A stretch of 64,000 bases of DNA, taken from positions 15,151,501 through 15,215,500 of the forward strand of contig CM067556.1 in assembly GCA_034509755.1 (NCBI GenBank), read 5' to 3'. The notes beneath the pieces are model-generated. The model did not search any database, had not been told where the DNA came from, and was given only the letters and a program-made list of their open reading frames with translations. A program made the position numbers and the translations under genes. Positions 34,444 through 45,321 of the stretch are shown one piece after another (within the stretch, counting starts at the first letter, position 1; every line of letters starts with the position of its first letter). Source of the DNA: Anisodus tanguticus. Taxonomy: Eukaryota > Streptophyta > Magnoliopsida > Solanales > Solanaceae.

Positions 34444-36115
34444 TTTTTTCGTCTCTTCTCTGAGAGGCCAGAATAGTGAAGAAGAAGAGTTCCAAGGAAT
34501 TAAATGGCATCTTTATTCTTTTTATTTTAAGTGGTGCCTACTTTACGTACATGTGTAGCAAATAACAACTTGTATGGATATCTCTACTATCTTAACAGAA
34601 TTTTGCAGAATTTTGACAAGAAACCTATATAGCTAGTTGTTATGTTTTTGTCTCCCATGTGTTTATTTCTTCAAATTCATGGCTATCGTCATCAGCTGAA
34701 CATAGTAATAGACTTTCAATACGATATTTATGCAAACTAATGAACCCTTTGAGTTTTATCTCGTGCAGAATTAAATAAAGTTTAACTAATATAAACCATC
34801 AATATAAAGAATTTTAATATATCAATGTATTTTAACCTGTTTAGCTAGTGTTATCTTTTAAATGACCTAATACTATAAAAGTTCTTTTACATTATTTTCC
34901 GGTGAAATCGGTTCTAATCAGAAATCCAGTTAGAAATTTGTATTACATTGTTTAAAGACAAGTGAGTTGTATCGATCCAAAAAACTCCTTAGCGAGTCCG
35001 GTTGCAGATGATAAAGATGAATATGTGAAACAGATTAGTAAAATAAAAATAATAAGTAAGCTAAGATTCAAGATAAGTAGTAAATAAAATGGACAAATGG
35101 ATCTTCGGATATATTGTTAGAAATAATGCTAGTTTATTGCTTAGGACAAATGCAAGTTTTATCTTCGGATATATTGCTTTGAAGTGGTAATAGTTTTTTT
35201 TTTCAACTTTGGGCAGTACAAGTGGAATTTTGAAACAATTTCCTTCTGCAAGTTTAACTAATTTCTTGTGCGGTAGACTTCTGACTCTTGATCGTAAAGT
35301 ATGGTTATATGAGTACCAGGCTGTCAGGATCAACTTGCTAAGTAGCTGTTTCTTCAATTTACTGCAATGACATGTTTGAATGTTGGCACACGATATATAA
35401 TGCTGTATGCAGAGTCATAGTTGCAGCATCAGTGCAAATTAATTCGATTTGTCATTAAATTGATCCTAAAGTTGAAAAAACAATAATATTACAACTTCCA
35501 TATCCAAAAGGCACCAAGGTCTGTTGGTATTTCACTGTTCTGAAAGACCTGCATACTTAATTGAATTCAATTTTTATGCAGAATATTATAAAACAACTTT
35601 CACACTATTAGATCAGAGCAGAAACATGGAAAATAAAGGCTAGGCACCTACGACAAAGAGTTAAATACATTGTTAGTATGAAGATTCTTTATATTGTAAG
35701 TATATACACGTTAAATATGATTTAATTCTGTACAAGAATCAAACTCTAAAGGGTCAATTAGTTTGCACAAGTATCGTATTGAAAGTCTATTACTATGTTC
35801 AGCTGATGACGGTAGCCATGAACTTGAACAAATAATCGCATGCATGGAGACAAAACATAACAACTAGCTATATATGTTTCTTGTCAAAATTCTGTTAAGA
35901 TAGTTGAGATATCCATACAAGTTTTGCTACACATGTACATAAAGTAGGCACCACAAATTATTATTTTTTTTAGAAAAAGAAGATAAAAGATGCCATTTAA
36001 TTCCTTTTAAGCGAGCTAGAAGAATACACAAATTATGATCGAAACCCTGGAACTCTTTTTCTTCACTATTCTGGCCTCTCAGAGAAGAGAAGAAACGGAA
36101 TGGCTTTCCAAAAAG
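34430..36115. repeat. Inverted duplication: two arms of about 350-400 bp, head to head
   Basis: The left arm (about 34430-34790) holds the start and upstream region of DUF599-B on the minus strand. The right arm (about 35715-36115) is its reverse complement with moderate divergence. Shared words include CATAACAACTAGCTATATA, GTACATAAAGTAGGCACCAC, GTTCAGCTGATGACG and TCTGGCCTCTCAGAGAAGAG, read in the right-arm sense. The spacer of about 0.9 kb is unrelated AT-rich sequence. Confidence 0.85.
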
Positions 36116-36205
36116 ATTTGGTGTTGGTCCCAAGTGGGCTCTCCATCATATTCATCTACCATCTCTATTTGCTCTATAGATACCTTACTATTCCTCGTAC
36201 CACTT
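36100..36205 (+). pseudogene. DUF599 exon-1 fragment, copy C
   Basis: Starting at the ATG at 36100 the sequence reads MAFQKDLVLVPSGLSIIFIY, then YLTIPRTT, clearly DUF599 exon 1 with a short deletion after codon 5. Homology ends near 36205. There is no exon 2 downstream. It is the right-hand half of the inverted duplication, in the opposite orientation to copy B. Confidence 0.82.
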
Positions 36206-36269
36206 GTTTGCAACAAATTTTCTCAAATACACAAAAATAAATTGCAATTACAACATAAATAAAAAAGTG

Positions 36270-36720
36270 CTTTTATTTATCAAAATTGTGAGTACAAATA
36301 TGTGTATTCCTTTTATTCTTCTCTCCTAAATTTTCTCCATGATTCGAGGGCTGTTAGTAGCGTATTTCTCGAACGTAGGATGATTTGAATTTGGATGTGT
36401 GTGGACTTTCTTTGGATGTATTTGATCTCTATGTAAGGATATTGTAGATCTTCTTGAAGTATTTGATTGTCAAAAAGTATTTGGCCACATATTGATCTCT
36501 TTGTTATTATTCCATGAGTTTATGGAACTTTCGAGATGTCTTTTCAAGGGAATACGTGTCCCTTATATAGACGTGACCTAGGGTTTGGAGTAGAATAGCC
36601 TCCAAGAAATTCCAATAGATTCTAGAGTTTGAAAATGGATTGAACTCGTATTGTAGAGTTATACAAAATTTATGTGTCTACACCACTACCATGGTCTTTG
36701 AAAATAATGACAAGAGACGG
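36270..36720. other. Intergenic stretch, nothing recognised
   Basis: AT-rich sequence between the DUF599-C fragment and the direct repeat upstream of OMT-1. I find no supported feature. Confidence 0.5.
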
Positions 36721-36722
36721 AT

Positions 36723-37078
36723 AAATTGATGAACTACAATATGCATTATCAAGTAAACAATCAAATGAACTTATAATAGAGATTGATAGATAAAAATAAG
36801 AGAAAATGGTCAAATTTGTATGTGTATTATCCAAAATATAGCAATTTTGTCTTCTGCAAGGCTTTTGGTCTAATTCTGATCTGCCGTTTGGAAAAAAATC
36901 TGATTTTTATCGCCGACCCTAACATAACTCCACTTTGAGAGATAAATATAGACTTTTATTCTGTAGAATTTGAACACGTGGTATCCGCTCATTTCAGCTA
37001 AAATTCCGTTAATGACAAAGGCAAATACGAGACCAAAAGTTAACTTGGACATTTTCCCTAAAACCAAACAAAAGAGTG
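36723..37078 (+). repeat. Direct repeat upstream of OMT-1 (copy 1)
   Basis: This segment recurs at 44439-44715 in the same orientation. Shared words include AAATTGATGAACTAC, ATGGTCAAATTTGTATGTGT, TCTGCCGTTTGGAAAAAAA, ACCAAAAGTTAA and AAGAGATAAATATA-type sequence. Copy 2 has two gaps against copy 1. The two copies flank the whole OMT-1 gene. It may be an old transposon or the promoter end of a tandem OMT duplication. Confidence 0.8.
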
Positions 37079-37164
37079 AGCTGTCACAATTCTGAGTATG
37101 CCATCACAAGCTCAACTCCTTACATAAAGTAGCTCATCACAATTGCCTAGTTTCAGCAATAAGG

Positions 37165-40100
37165 TTGAAAATGGAAACAGATAACAATGTTGAAACAGCC
37201 AGTGAACTCTTCAAAGCACAGACTCATATCTATAAGCATGCATTTGGTTATGCAAATTCCATGACACTGAATTGTGCCATTCAGTTAGGTATACCAGATA
37301 TTATTCATAATCACAAAAAGCCAATCACTCTTTCTGAGCTATTTTCAGCACTCAAACTACCCTCGTCAAAATCAATTGGCATTCATCGACTAATGCGTCT
37401 GTTGGTGCACTCTCAATTCTTTGATACGACTAAGCTCGACGAAAACTCGGAGACAGAATTAGGATATGTTTTGACAACTTCTTCAAGGCTGCTAGTTAAG
37501 AGTGAAATCCCAAACTTGTTGCCTTGCGTTCGAGTAATGGTTGATCCAGTCGCTGTCACTCCTTGGCAATTATTGGGAGAATGGTTTCACAAGAATGAAG
37601 AAGCTACAGCATTTGAGACAGCACATGGGGTGTCTATGTGGAATTTTTGTGCACAAAATCCAAGATTCGACAGAATTTTCAATGAAGGAATGGCTAGTGA
37701 ATCCCAAATGATGAGATTAGTTGTAGAGGACTGCAGGGAAGTTTTTGAGGGATTGAACTCATTAGTTGATGTTGGAGGGGGCACTGGTATTATAGCTAAG
37801 ACTATCTTGGAGGCATTTCCTCAATTGAAATGCACTGTCCTTGATCTACCACATGTTGTTGCCAAAATGCCACAAAGTGAGAATTTAAGCTATGTAGGAG
37901 GGGATATGTTTCAGTCTATTCCCCATGCTGATGTCATTTTGCTTAAGGTATGCACAAAAGTTTTATTCTTAACATGTCCTTCAAAGTTTTGTGTTGCTTG
38001 ATGTTGGACGGGAACTGGAACTATAGCTAAGAAATTTGACTGCATTTCCTCATCTAAAATGCATCTTCCTCATGTTGTTGCTAACAAGCTAGAGACAGAA
38101 AATTTGAAATATGTGGGAGTTGACATGTTTCAGTCAATTCCCCCTGCTGATGCCATTTTGTTTAAGGTAAGAAGATGCGAGCTTTTTCTTACGAATTGAC
38201 TTGTTGCTTACGAATTGACTGGTATGATATTTGATCTCTAAGTCCGTAAGGAGAAATTTGTTAGAAAAAGAGATCTGTATGATAAGAAATGAATTGTAGA
38301 AACTAGATTAGGACGAGATGATTCTCTGTCCTTAGGATAATATTAGCCCCCACTATATTGCTGATGGGATTAACTTGCTAATTACCCTCAGGATTCTCTA
38401 ATCTTAAGAACGAATTTTACAACAACTTATTCGTTCTTCATGAACATGAATTGCTTGAAAGAAAAAAGGTTTTCTTGGTTGGAAGATATAAATTGCAAGT
38501 AATCTTTTAATCATGTACCATTCCATATTTAAAGGAATCAAGTATCCTTTCATGAACAATTGTAATCTTTCACGAAACAATGTAATCTTTCATGAACAAT
38601 TGTGACTTTTCATGAAATCAATTGTTAATCCAATTATAAGCACATCCAAGCCCAATGCATGTTTGGCCCAACTAAATGAACTATTTTCAATTTAATATAC
38701 CAAGTACAAAAGTACTTATAAACACATCAAGTTTTTCTTATTCTTCCAATGTGGGACAAACTCTCATACACATCTTCCTAACAAACAAAATTGAAGACTA
38801 TATACAACAATCTCCCACTTAGTCTTCAATTTAACAAAGTGCTTAGATGAAAGTATCTTGCGATTTGAACTTTCACTTAGTTACAGTTCTTCAAAATCCT
38901 AATGAAATTAATGGCGGCTTAAAGCGTTTGAGCCAAAATTCCTTATGCTAGAATCGGAAGACTGAACACACAATTATTCTTTTCCATGTTCATATCGAGG
39001 TAGCACCATTATGGCCATTTGCTCCACCTGGTTTCATAGACATTTACAAAAGTTCGACCCAAAACTCTTGTTAGAAGCGGCACCACTTCTTATGTCTATA
39101 TAGGTGAAATTCTTCCATTAGCTGAATTTCATTAAGAGTATATTACTCATCCTATAAAACATACGCTAGAACAATAGTTACACTAGTGTGACCTAATCAG
39201 TCATCAACAACTTGTTATTACCACATTGAACCTTTTAACCATGGGTATTCATAGAAAAAGGTTGGGTTTTCATTGTTGCTGATTAATTCAAACTGGTCGC
39301 AAGCCCATTTCTTGACTTGTTCCATAAATCATTTCTCTTGGAAGTCCTTTAGTAAAAAGATCTGCCAAATTGTTACAAGACCTTACATAAATCACGATTA
39401 CAATCCCGTCGGATATTAACTGTCTCACATACGCATGTCTCAAACCGATGTGTCTAGACTTACCATTATAAATCTTATTATAAGCTCTAGACGAGTTGCC
39501 TCACTATCACGGTGCAAAGAAATGGTGGCATCGGTTGTGGCCACAACTTTATATCCAATAACATATTTCTCACCCACTCGCTTTTTGCTTGCTTTGCCCC
39601 CAAAGCTAAAAATTCAGCTTCCATGGTAGAATGTGTGATACATGTCTGTTTCTTTGAGGCCCAAGAAACAAGCACCACCACCGAGCATAAAAATCCAACC
39701 ACTTGTGGATTTATTATATCCATCACTAGATATCCAACTAGCATCTGTATATCCCTCAAGTACAATGGAAAATTTCCATAATGCAAAGCATAACTTTTGG
39801 TTCTTTTCAAATAACCAAAAATTCTTCCAATTGCTCGCCAATGTTACGTACCGGATTACTAGTAAATGTAGAAAGTTTGCAAACCGCAAATGCAATATCG
39901 AGCCTAGTACAATGTGTAGCATACATCAAGCTACCTATTGCACTAGCATACTCTAGCCGAGCCACGGATCTTCCACCGTTCATACTAAGTTTGCATGATG
40001 TTTCATATGGAGTGTTAGCTTCCTTGAAGTTCAAATGTTCAAATTTCTTAAGCATCTTCTCAACATAATGAGACCGACTCAAGGAATAACCCCCACTATT

Positions 40101-43100
40101 TCTTCTAACTTTGATACCCAATATGGTATCAACCTCATTTAAGTCCTTCATTTTGAAACAGGGAACTCAAATAGGTTTTGACTTCATTTATGCCATTTAT
40201 GTTTGTTCCAAAGATTAACATATCATCTACATAAAGGCACAAGATTACACCATAATCTTTTGTAAACTTAGAATATATACACTGTCGGCGAGTTATGTAT
40301 AAAACCATTAGACAAAACAAGCATAATCAAATTTCTCATGCCATTGCTTCGGAGCTTGTTTTAAACCATACAATGATTTAACTAACTTACAAACTTTATA
40401 TTCATAACCCTAAGGATAAAACCTTCAAGTTGTCTCATGTACACCTCTTCATCTAAATCACCATTTAGAAAAGCAGTTTTACATCCATTTGATGAATATG
40501 CAAATCATACGAGAGAGGCTAAAGCTATCAATATTCTTATAGATGCAATTCTAGCCACAGGAGCATAAATATCAAAATAATCTACTCCTTCCCTTTGGCT
40601 AAATCCTTGTCCAACAAGCCTAGCTTTGAAAACTTTGATTGATTCATTATCCACACTCTTCTTTACCCTGAAAACCCACTTACATCCTATAGCCTTTGAG
40701 CCGGGAGGCAAGTCGACAAAACCCAAGTCTTATTAGCCATTAAAGACTCCATCTCGTCATCTATTGCTTCTTTCCAAAAAGCTGAATTTCTAGATGACAT
40801 TGCTTCTTGAAATGTCTTTGGGTCATCACATTCATTCTCAACATTGAGAACGATTTGGATTTTATTGGTAACAACTTCTCTATTTCCTTCCACAAGAAAG
40901 GAAATTGCTTGGGAATTTATGAAATCTGAATCCAAATTCTTCTCCTTTCTAACTCTTACACTCCTTCTAAGTTCACTAGAAGCATTAGGATTTAACCTAT
41001 CACTGTTAAGAGAAGCATTAGAACTTGTTTCTGTTTGAGGTATTTGCAAGGACTCATTAACACGGTTGGAATCACTCCGGAACTTATTCTCAAAGAACTC
41101 TACGTCCGAGATTCCACAATTACATTTGAGTCTAAGTCTAGCAGCCTATATGCTTTTGAATTTTCTGCATATCCTACAAATACACTTTTCAAATCTCTTG
41201 GACCTAATTTAGTTTTCTTAGGATCTGGGACCTTATAATAGGCTAAGCACCCCCAAACTTTAAAATAACTAATGTTAGGTTTTCTTCCTTTCCAAATTTC
41301 ATATGATGACAGTTTTATCTTCTTGGAAGGAATTCTATTATGTACATGACATGCAGTTAGTAAAGCTTCACCCCATAAGTTCATAGGTAAGTTTGAGTTA
41401 ATAATCATGGCATTCACCATATCAACTAGAACTCCATTTTTTCTTTCTGCCACTCCATTTTGTTGAGGTCTATAGGGTGCACTAACTTGATGAACAATGC
41501 CGTTATTTTCACAAAACGAAGTAAATTCAGTAGGGAAATATTCTCCACCCCTATCACTTCTCAAGATTTTCAGTTTCTTATCTTTTTGTGTTTCTACCAT
41601 AGATTTGTAAACTTGAAATATGTCAAAAGCTTGATCTTTTGATTTTATTAAATAGACATAGGTAAATTTAGAACAATCATCAATGAAAGTAATAAAATAC
41701 CTACATCTACCTCTAGTTAAAACACCATTTAACTCACAAATATCAGAATGTACAAGTTCTAAAATTTTAGATTGTCTATCAACCTTTGGAAAAGGTTTTC
41801 TTTTCATTTTCGCTTGAACACAAACTTCACATTTTTATTTATGCTCATTGCTATAAGAAATAATTCCGTCTTTGCACATATATTTCATTGTTTGATAATT
41901 AACATGTCCCAAACGATTATGCCAAAGATTAAAAGTTGTACTTTCTATATTAAAACTTAAATCAAAAGATTGCACACAAGAATAATTGGAACTTTCATCT
42001 TTATTGATACTTAGTTTGAACATTCCATCGGATACATAACCCTTTCCCACAAAGGCACCAAATTTAGACAGGATGATCTTATCGGACTCTATTACAACTT
42101 TGAGTCCTTTCTTACATAGCACAAAACCGAAAACCGATTCTTCCTAATGGAAGGAACATGCGAGACATTAGTCAACACAACTTTCTTTCCGTAAGTGAAC
42201 TGGAGTATCACACTTCTGTTCCAAGAACCTTGCTAGTATGATGGTCTCCCAACAGAATTTCATGACCATCCACTGCCTCAGTGTAATCTTTGAAGAGTGA
42301 GCGATTGTTGCAAACATGGGTGGTAGCACCAGAGTCATACCGCCAATCATCGCTTGTAGTGATTCCAGCCATGTGCAACTCTTGGATCATTCTAATATGC
42401 ATCTCAGAAAGCATGGCAATGATCTCATTGGTATTTTGCTCAACAACATTAGCAATCGCCTTCTCTTCAGTGTTCCTTTTCTGGTTTTGATTATGCTCCT
42501 TCTTAGGGTTTCTGCAGAAACGTTTGAAATGGCCTTTCTTTCCACAATTGTAACAAACGATTTCAGACATGTCCTTCTTAACCTTTTTATTCGGGTTAGA
42601 AGCATTGGAGTAAATATTTGCCTTTCTCTTACCCTTTAGATTCTTCTGAGTAACATAGTTCACTTTAGAACTAGAAGCATCATTCAAAACCTTCTCACGA
42701 TTTCGAGTTTCCTCTTCAATTCGTAAGTGTTTCGAATGCGTTCTAAAGTGAACTCCTCGAAGTGTGCAACAACTTCTTCCCCGTAATTATTCCGGAAGGT
42801 GGCAATTTGGCAATAATTCCTCCAACAATTAACTTTTCCGGTATGGTTATGTCCAGGTCTTTAAACTTAGAAATCAATATCAGAAATGCATGCACTTGAT
42901 CAAGTATAGAGGTGCCATCAACCATAGAAAATTCAAAGAACTTAAAAGTAACAAACTTATCTCGCCCCTTGTTTTTCTCGCATCATATTTGAACTCCGAG
43001 CCTTCCACATCTCCTTTGCGGTGACCGAATTGGAGTGTAGAGATCATACGGACGATCGAGAGGGAGTTCGAATAAACCCTCGCACAACGTTTCATCTTCG

Positions 43101-44410
43101 ACACGCTTCTTGCGTTCGCTATCTTTTCTTCGGTGTCATCGTCTGTTGTTCTCGCCAAAGCCCCAAAATTCGGATCTAGAATATAGAAGATCTTCAAAGC
43201 GGTGAGTAGGAACGACATCTTCTCCTTCCAACGTAGGAAATTGGTTCCATCAAAACGATCTAGTTTCACGATATCATTACCAAACATCTTCATAGTGTTC
43301 TCCATAATATTATCCTAAGATTGTTAGAAAAAGAGATCCGTATGATAAGAAATGAATTGTAGAAACTAGATTAGGACGAGATGATTCTCTCGTCCTTAGG
43401 ATAATATTAGCCCCCACTATATTGCTTGATGGGATTAACTTGCTAATTACCCCCGGATTCCCTAATCTTAAGAACGAATTTTACAGCAACTTATTCGTTC
43501 TTCATGAACATGAATTGCTTGAAAGAAAGAAGGTTTTCTTGGTTGGAAGATATAAATTGCAAGTAATCTTTTAATCATGTACCATTCCATATTTAAAGGA
43601 ATCAAGTACCCTTTCATGAACAATTGTAATCTTTCACGAAACAATGTAATCTTTCATGAACAATTGTGACTTTTCATGAAATCAACGTTTTTTTTTAAAA
43701 AAAAACAGCAAAAGTACTTATAAACACATCAAGCTTTTCTTATTCTTTCAATGTGGGACAAACTCCCATACACATCTTTCTAACAAACACAATTGAAGAC
43801 TATATACAACAAAATTTTGGTGGGGTCATGACTTGTAGAAATGACATAATGCTAATCCATGTTCAACATGGCCATTAAGGAAGCATCGGATTTTAATATC
43901 ATGACTTGGTCGTCCAAAAATTCCTTTGTGACTTCCTGAACATTCATACTTAGTCTTTCAATTACTATATTTTTTACTTTTCTTGCTAGAAGGGAAAAAA
44001 TAGGCGATTAGAATCCCTGTTCTGCTGATTTCCTCTTGTCTAATTTCTTGCCCATACCTGATCCTAATATATGCCTGAGAAAATATGAATTTTTGCATCA
44101 TGTTATGCACGGTTGGAGTGATGAAGATTGTGTGAAGATGCTTAAGAGATGCAGAAAAGCTATCAGGGATGAAAATGAAGGAAGAAAAGCGAAAGTCCTC
44201 ATCATTGACATGGTGTTGAACAGAAATGAAGAAGAAGAAGCAGACATGACTGAAGTGAAACTCAATTTTGATGTAATGATGATGGTGCTTCTCACTGGGA
44301 GGGAAAGAACTGAGAAAGAATGGGAAAAGCTATTCCTTGAGGCTGGCTTCATGACCTACAAGATTTCACCAGTCTTTGGCCTAAGCTCCCTCATTGAAGT
44401 TTTTCCTTAA
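37165..44410 (+). CDS. OMT-1: plant small-molecule O-methyltransferase, acceptor site altered
   Basis: Exon 1 is 37165-37947 (261 codons, phase 0, donor GT at 37948). Exon 2 is 44099-44410 (103 codons plus stop), 364 residues in all, the usual length for plant type I OMTs (COMT or resveratrol-OMT-like). Residues about 20-110 form the dimerisation domain (AFGYANSMTLNCAIQLGIPD). The SAM motif is LVDVGGGTG near residue 200. The catalytic His lies in MHGWSDEDC at the exon 2 start. It would transfer methyl from SAM to a phenolic hydroxyl in the cytosol. The bases before exon 2 are TTTTGCAT where TTTTGCAG is expected (44097-44098 AT). The AG at 44078-44079 would add 19 nt and shift the frame. The 6.15 kb intron holds Copia-4. 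The gene may be dead or spliced differently. Confidence 0.8.
38000..38166 (+). pseudogene. Extra copy of an OMT exon 1 3' end inside the OMT-1 intron
   Basis: Starting 52 bp after the OMT-1 donor, this segment again encodes DVGRGTGTIAK, LPHVVANKLETENLKYVG and DMFQSIPPADAILFK, followed by an intact donor AAG-GTAAGA at 38167. It is closer to OMT-2 (ANMPETENLKYVG) than to OMT-1 (AKMPQSENLSYVG). A deletion of a few codons (VLDL region) and changes in the glycine motif make it non-functional. It implies an unequal exchange between OMT paralogues. Confidence 0.82.
38259..38809 (-). repeat. Copia-4 3' LTR (left copy), 551 bp
   Basis: It pairs with 43322-43811. About ten single-base or small differences are visible over the first ~420 bp. 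After TTTTCATGAAATCAA it has about 85 bp that the other LTR lacks. Confidence 0.92.
39487..41049 (-). pseudogene. Copia-4 reverse transcriptase and RNase H
   Basis: Reading down the minus strand, 41049-40687 and 40726-40505 carry the reverse transcriptase start (FWKEAIDDEMESLMANKTW, KAIGCKWVFRVKK, KARLVGQGFSQREGVDYF). A broken segment around 40500-40320 follows, then the palm YVDDM (40320-40135), the thumb at 40151-39807 (MKDLNEVDTILGIKV, EYASAIGSLMYATHCTR) and RNase H at about 39922-39487 (YTDASWISSDGYNKSTSGW, STMEAEFLAL). There are at least four frame breaks. Confidence 0.9.
41100..42122 (-). pseudogene. Copia-4 pre-integrase and integrase
   Basis: The pre-integrase segment (42122-41835) contains LWHNRLGHVNYQTMKYM and ends at a stop. 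The integrase core (41807-41100) is one open block with the catalytic residues in FIDDCSKFTYVYL, LRSDRGGEYFPTEF and NGVAERKNGVL. It continues through NLWGEALLTACHVHNRIPSKK to YRLLDLDSN. Confidence 0.92.
42168..43305 (-). pseudogene. Copia-4 gag and protease
   Basis: Gag starts with MENTMKMFGNDIVKLDRFDG at 43305, with frame breaks around 43150-42920. A later piece has FEEFTLERIRNT-like residues. The zinc knuckle CYNCGKKGHFKRFC is intact (about 42560-42519). The protease follows with DDWRYDSGATTHVCNNRSLF, so the DSG catalytic motif is intact. Confidence 0.9.
43322..43811 (-). repeat. Copia-4 5' LTR (right copy), 490 bp
   Basis: It matches the left LTR but has a T-run followed directly by an A-run (about 43687-43705) in place of some 85 bp of sequence. 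Such a junction may mark an internal deletion or a poorly assembled spot. Confidence 0.92.
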
Positions 44411-44438
44411 AATATTACTCCTACGTAAGAAATAAAAT

Positions 44439-44715
44439 AAATTGATGAACTACATGGTCAAATTTGTATGTGTGCTATCCGAAATATAGGAATTTTGTCT
44501 TCCACAAGACTTTTGGTCTAAATTTGCTCTGCCGTTTGGAAAAAAAACTCATTTTTGTCCTCGACCCTAATATAACTCCAATATAAGAGATAAATATACA
44601 TATTTTATTTTGTAGAATTTGAACATGTGGACGCTAAAATTTTATTAATGACAAAGGTAAACACAAGACCAAAAGTTAATTTGGCACTCTTCCCGAAAAC
44701 CAAGCAAAAGAATGG
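44439..44715 (+). repeat. Direct repeat downstream of OMT-1 (copy 2)
   Basis: Counterpart of 36723-37078, shorter by two gaps. It lies between the 3' ends of OMT-1 and OMT-2, where an upstream-type sequence is unexpected. Confidence 0.8.
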
Positions 44716-45321
44716 TTCAGTTTCAATGCTACAAAACAGGAGAAGTAATAGGATAAACATGAGAATAATCTCTTGCAAGGATAATTCAAATGGCAAACAT
44801 TTTAACAAAGCAAACAGAGAACCATATGACAAGAAAAGAGTTGGTGCTGTCAAAATTCTGGCATACAGTATATAACTTGATACTGTATATACGAGAATAA
44901 CCTTATTATAACTTGATTGAATACTTTCGCACATACAGTACATAGAACTTACACTCTTAAGTTTAAAAAAAAACAAAGGAAGGATCATAAAGTGGATTAT
45001 TTTTAAGGAAAAACTTAAATGAGGGATCTTAAGCCAAAGACAGGTGTAATCTTGTAACTCATGAAGCCAGCCTCAAGGAATAGTTTTTCCCATTTTTTCT
45101 CAGTTCTTTCCTCCCAGTGAGAAGCACCAGCATCATTACATCAAAAATGAGTTTCACTTCAGTCATGTCTGCTTCTTCTTCATTTCTAGTCAATACCATG
45201 TCAATGATAAGAACCTTCCCTTTTCTTCCATTCGTCTTTATCCCTGATAGCTTCTCTGCTTCTCTTTAGCATCTTCTCACAATCCTCATCACTCCAATTA
45301 TGCATAACATGCTGGGAATAA

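Larger units (their letters stand above)
38259..43811 (-). mobile_element. Copia-4: full-length Copia element in the OMT-1 intron
   Basis: It is bounded by TGTTAGAAAA and TATACAACA on the plus strand, with target duplication AAATT at 38254-38258 and 43812-43816. The LTRs are 38259-38809 (551 bp) and 43322-43811 (490 bp). They are very similar except for one block that is replaced in the right LTR. Coding domains run on the minus strand in Copia order with frame breaks. The polypurine tract is AAGTGGGAGA on the minus strand (about 38812-38821). I find no usual tRNA-Met primer site: gag ATG is only 16 bp from the 5' LTR. Confidence 0.95.
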
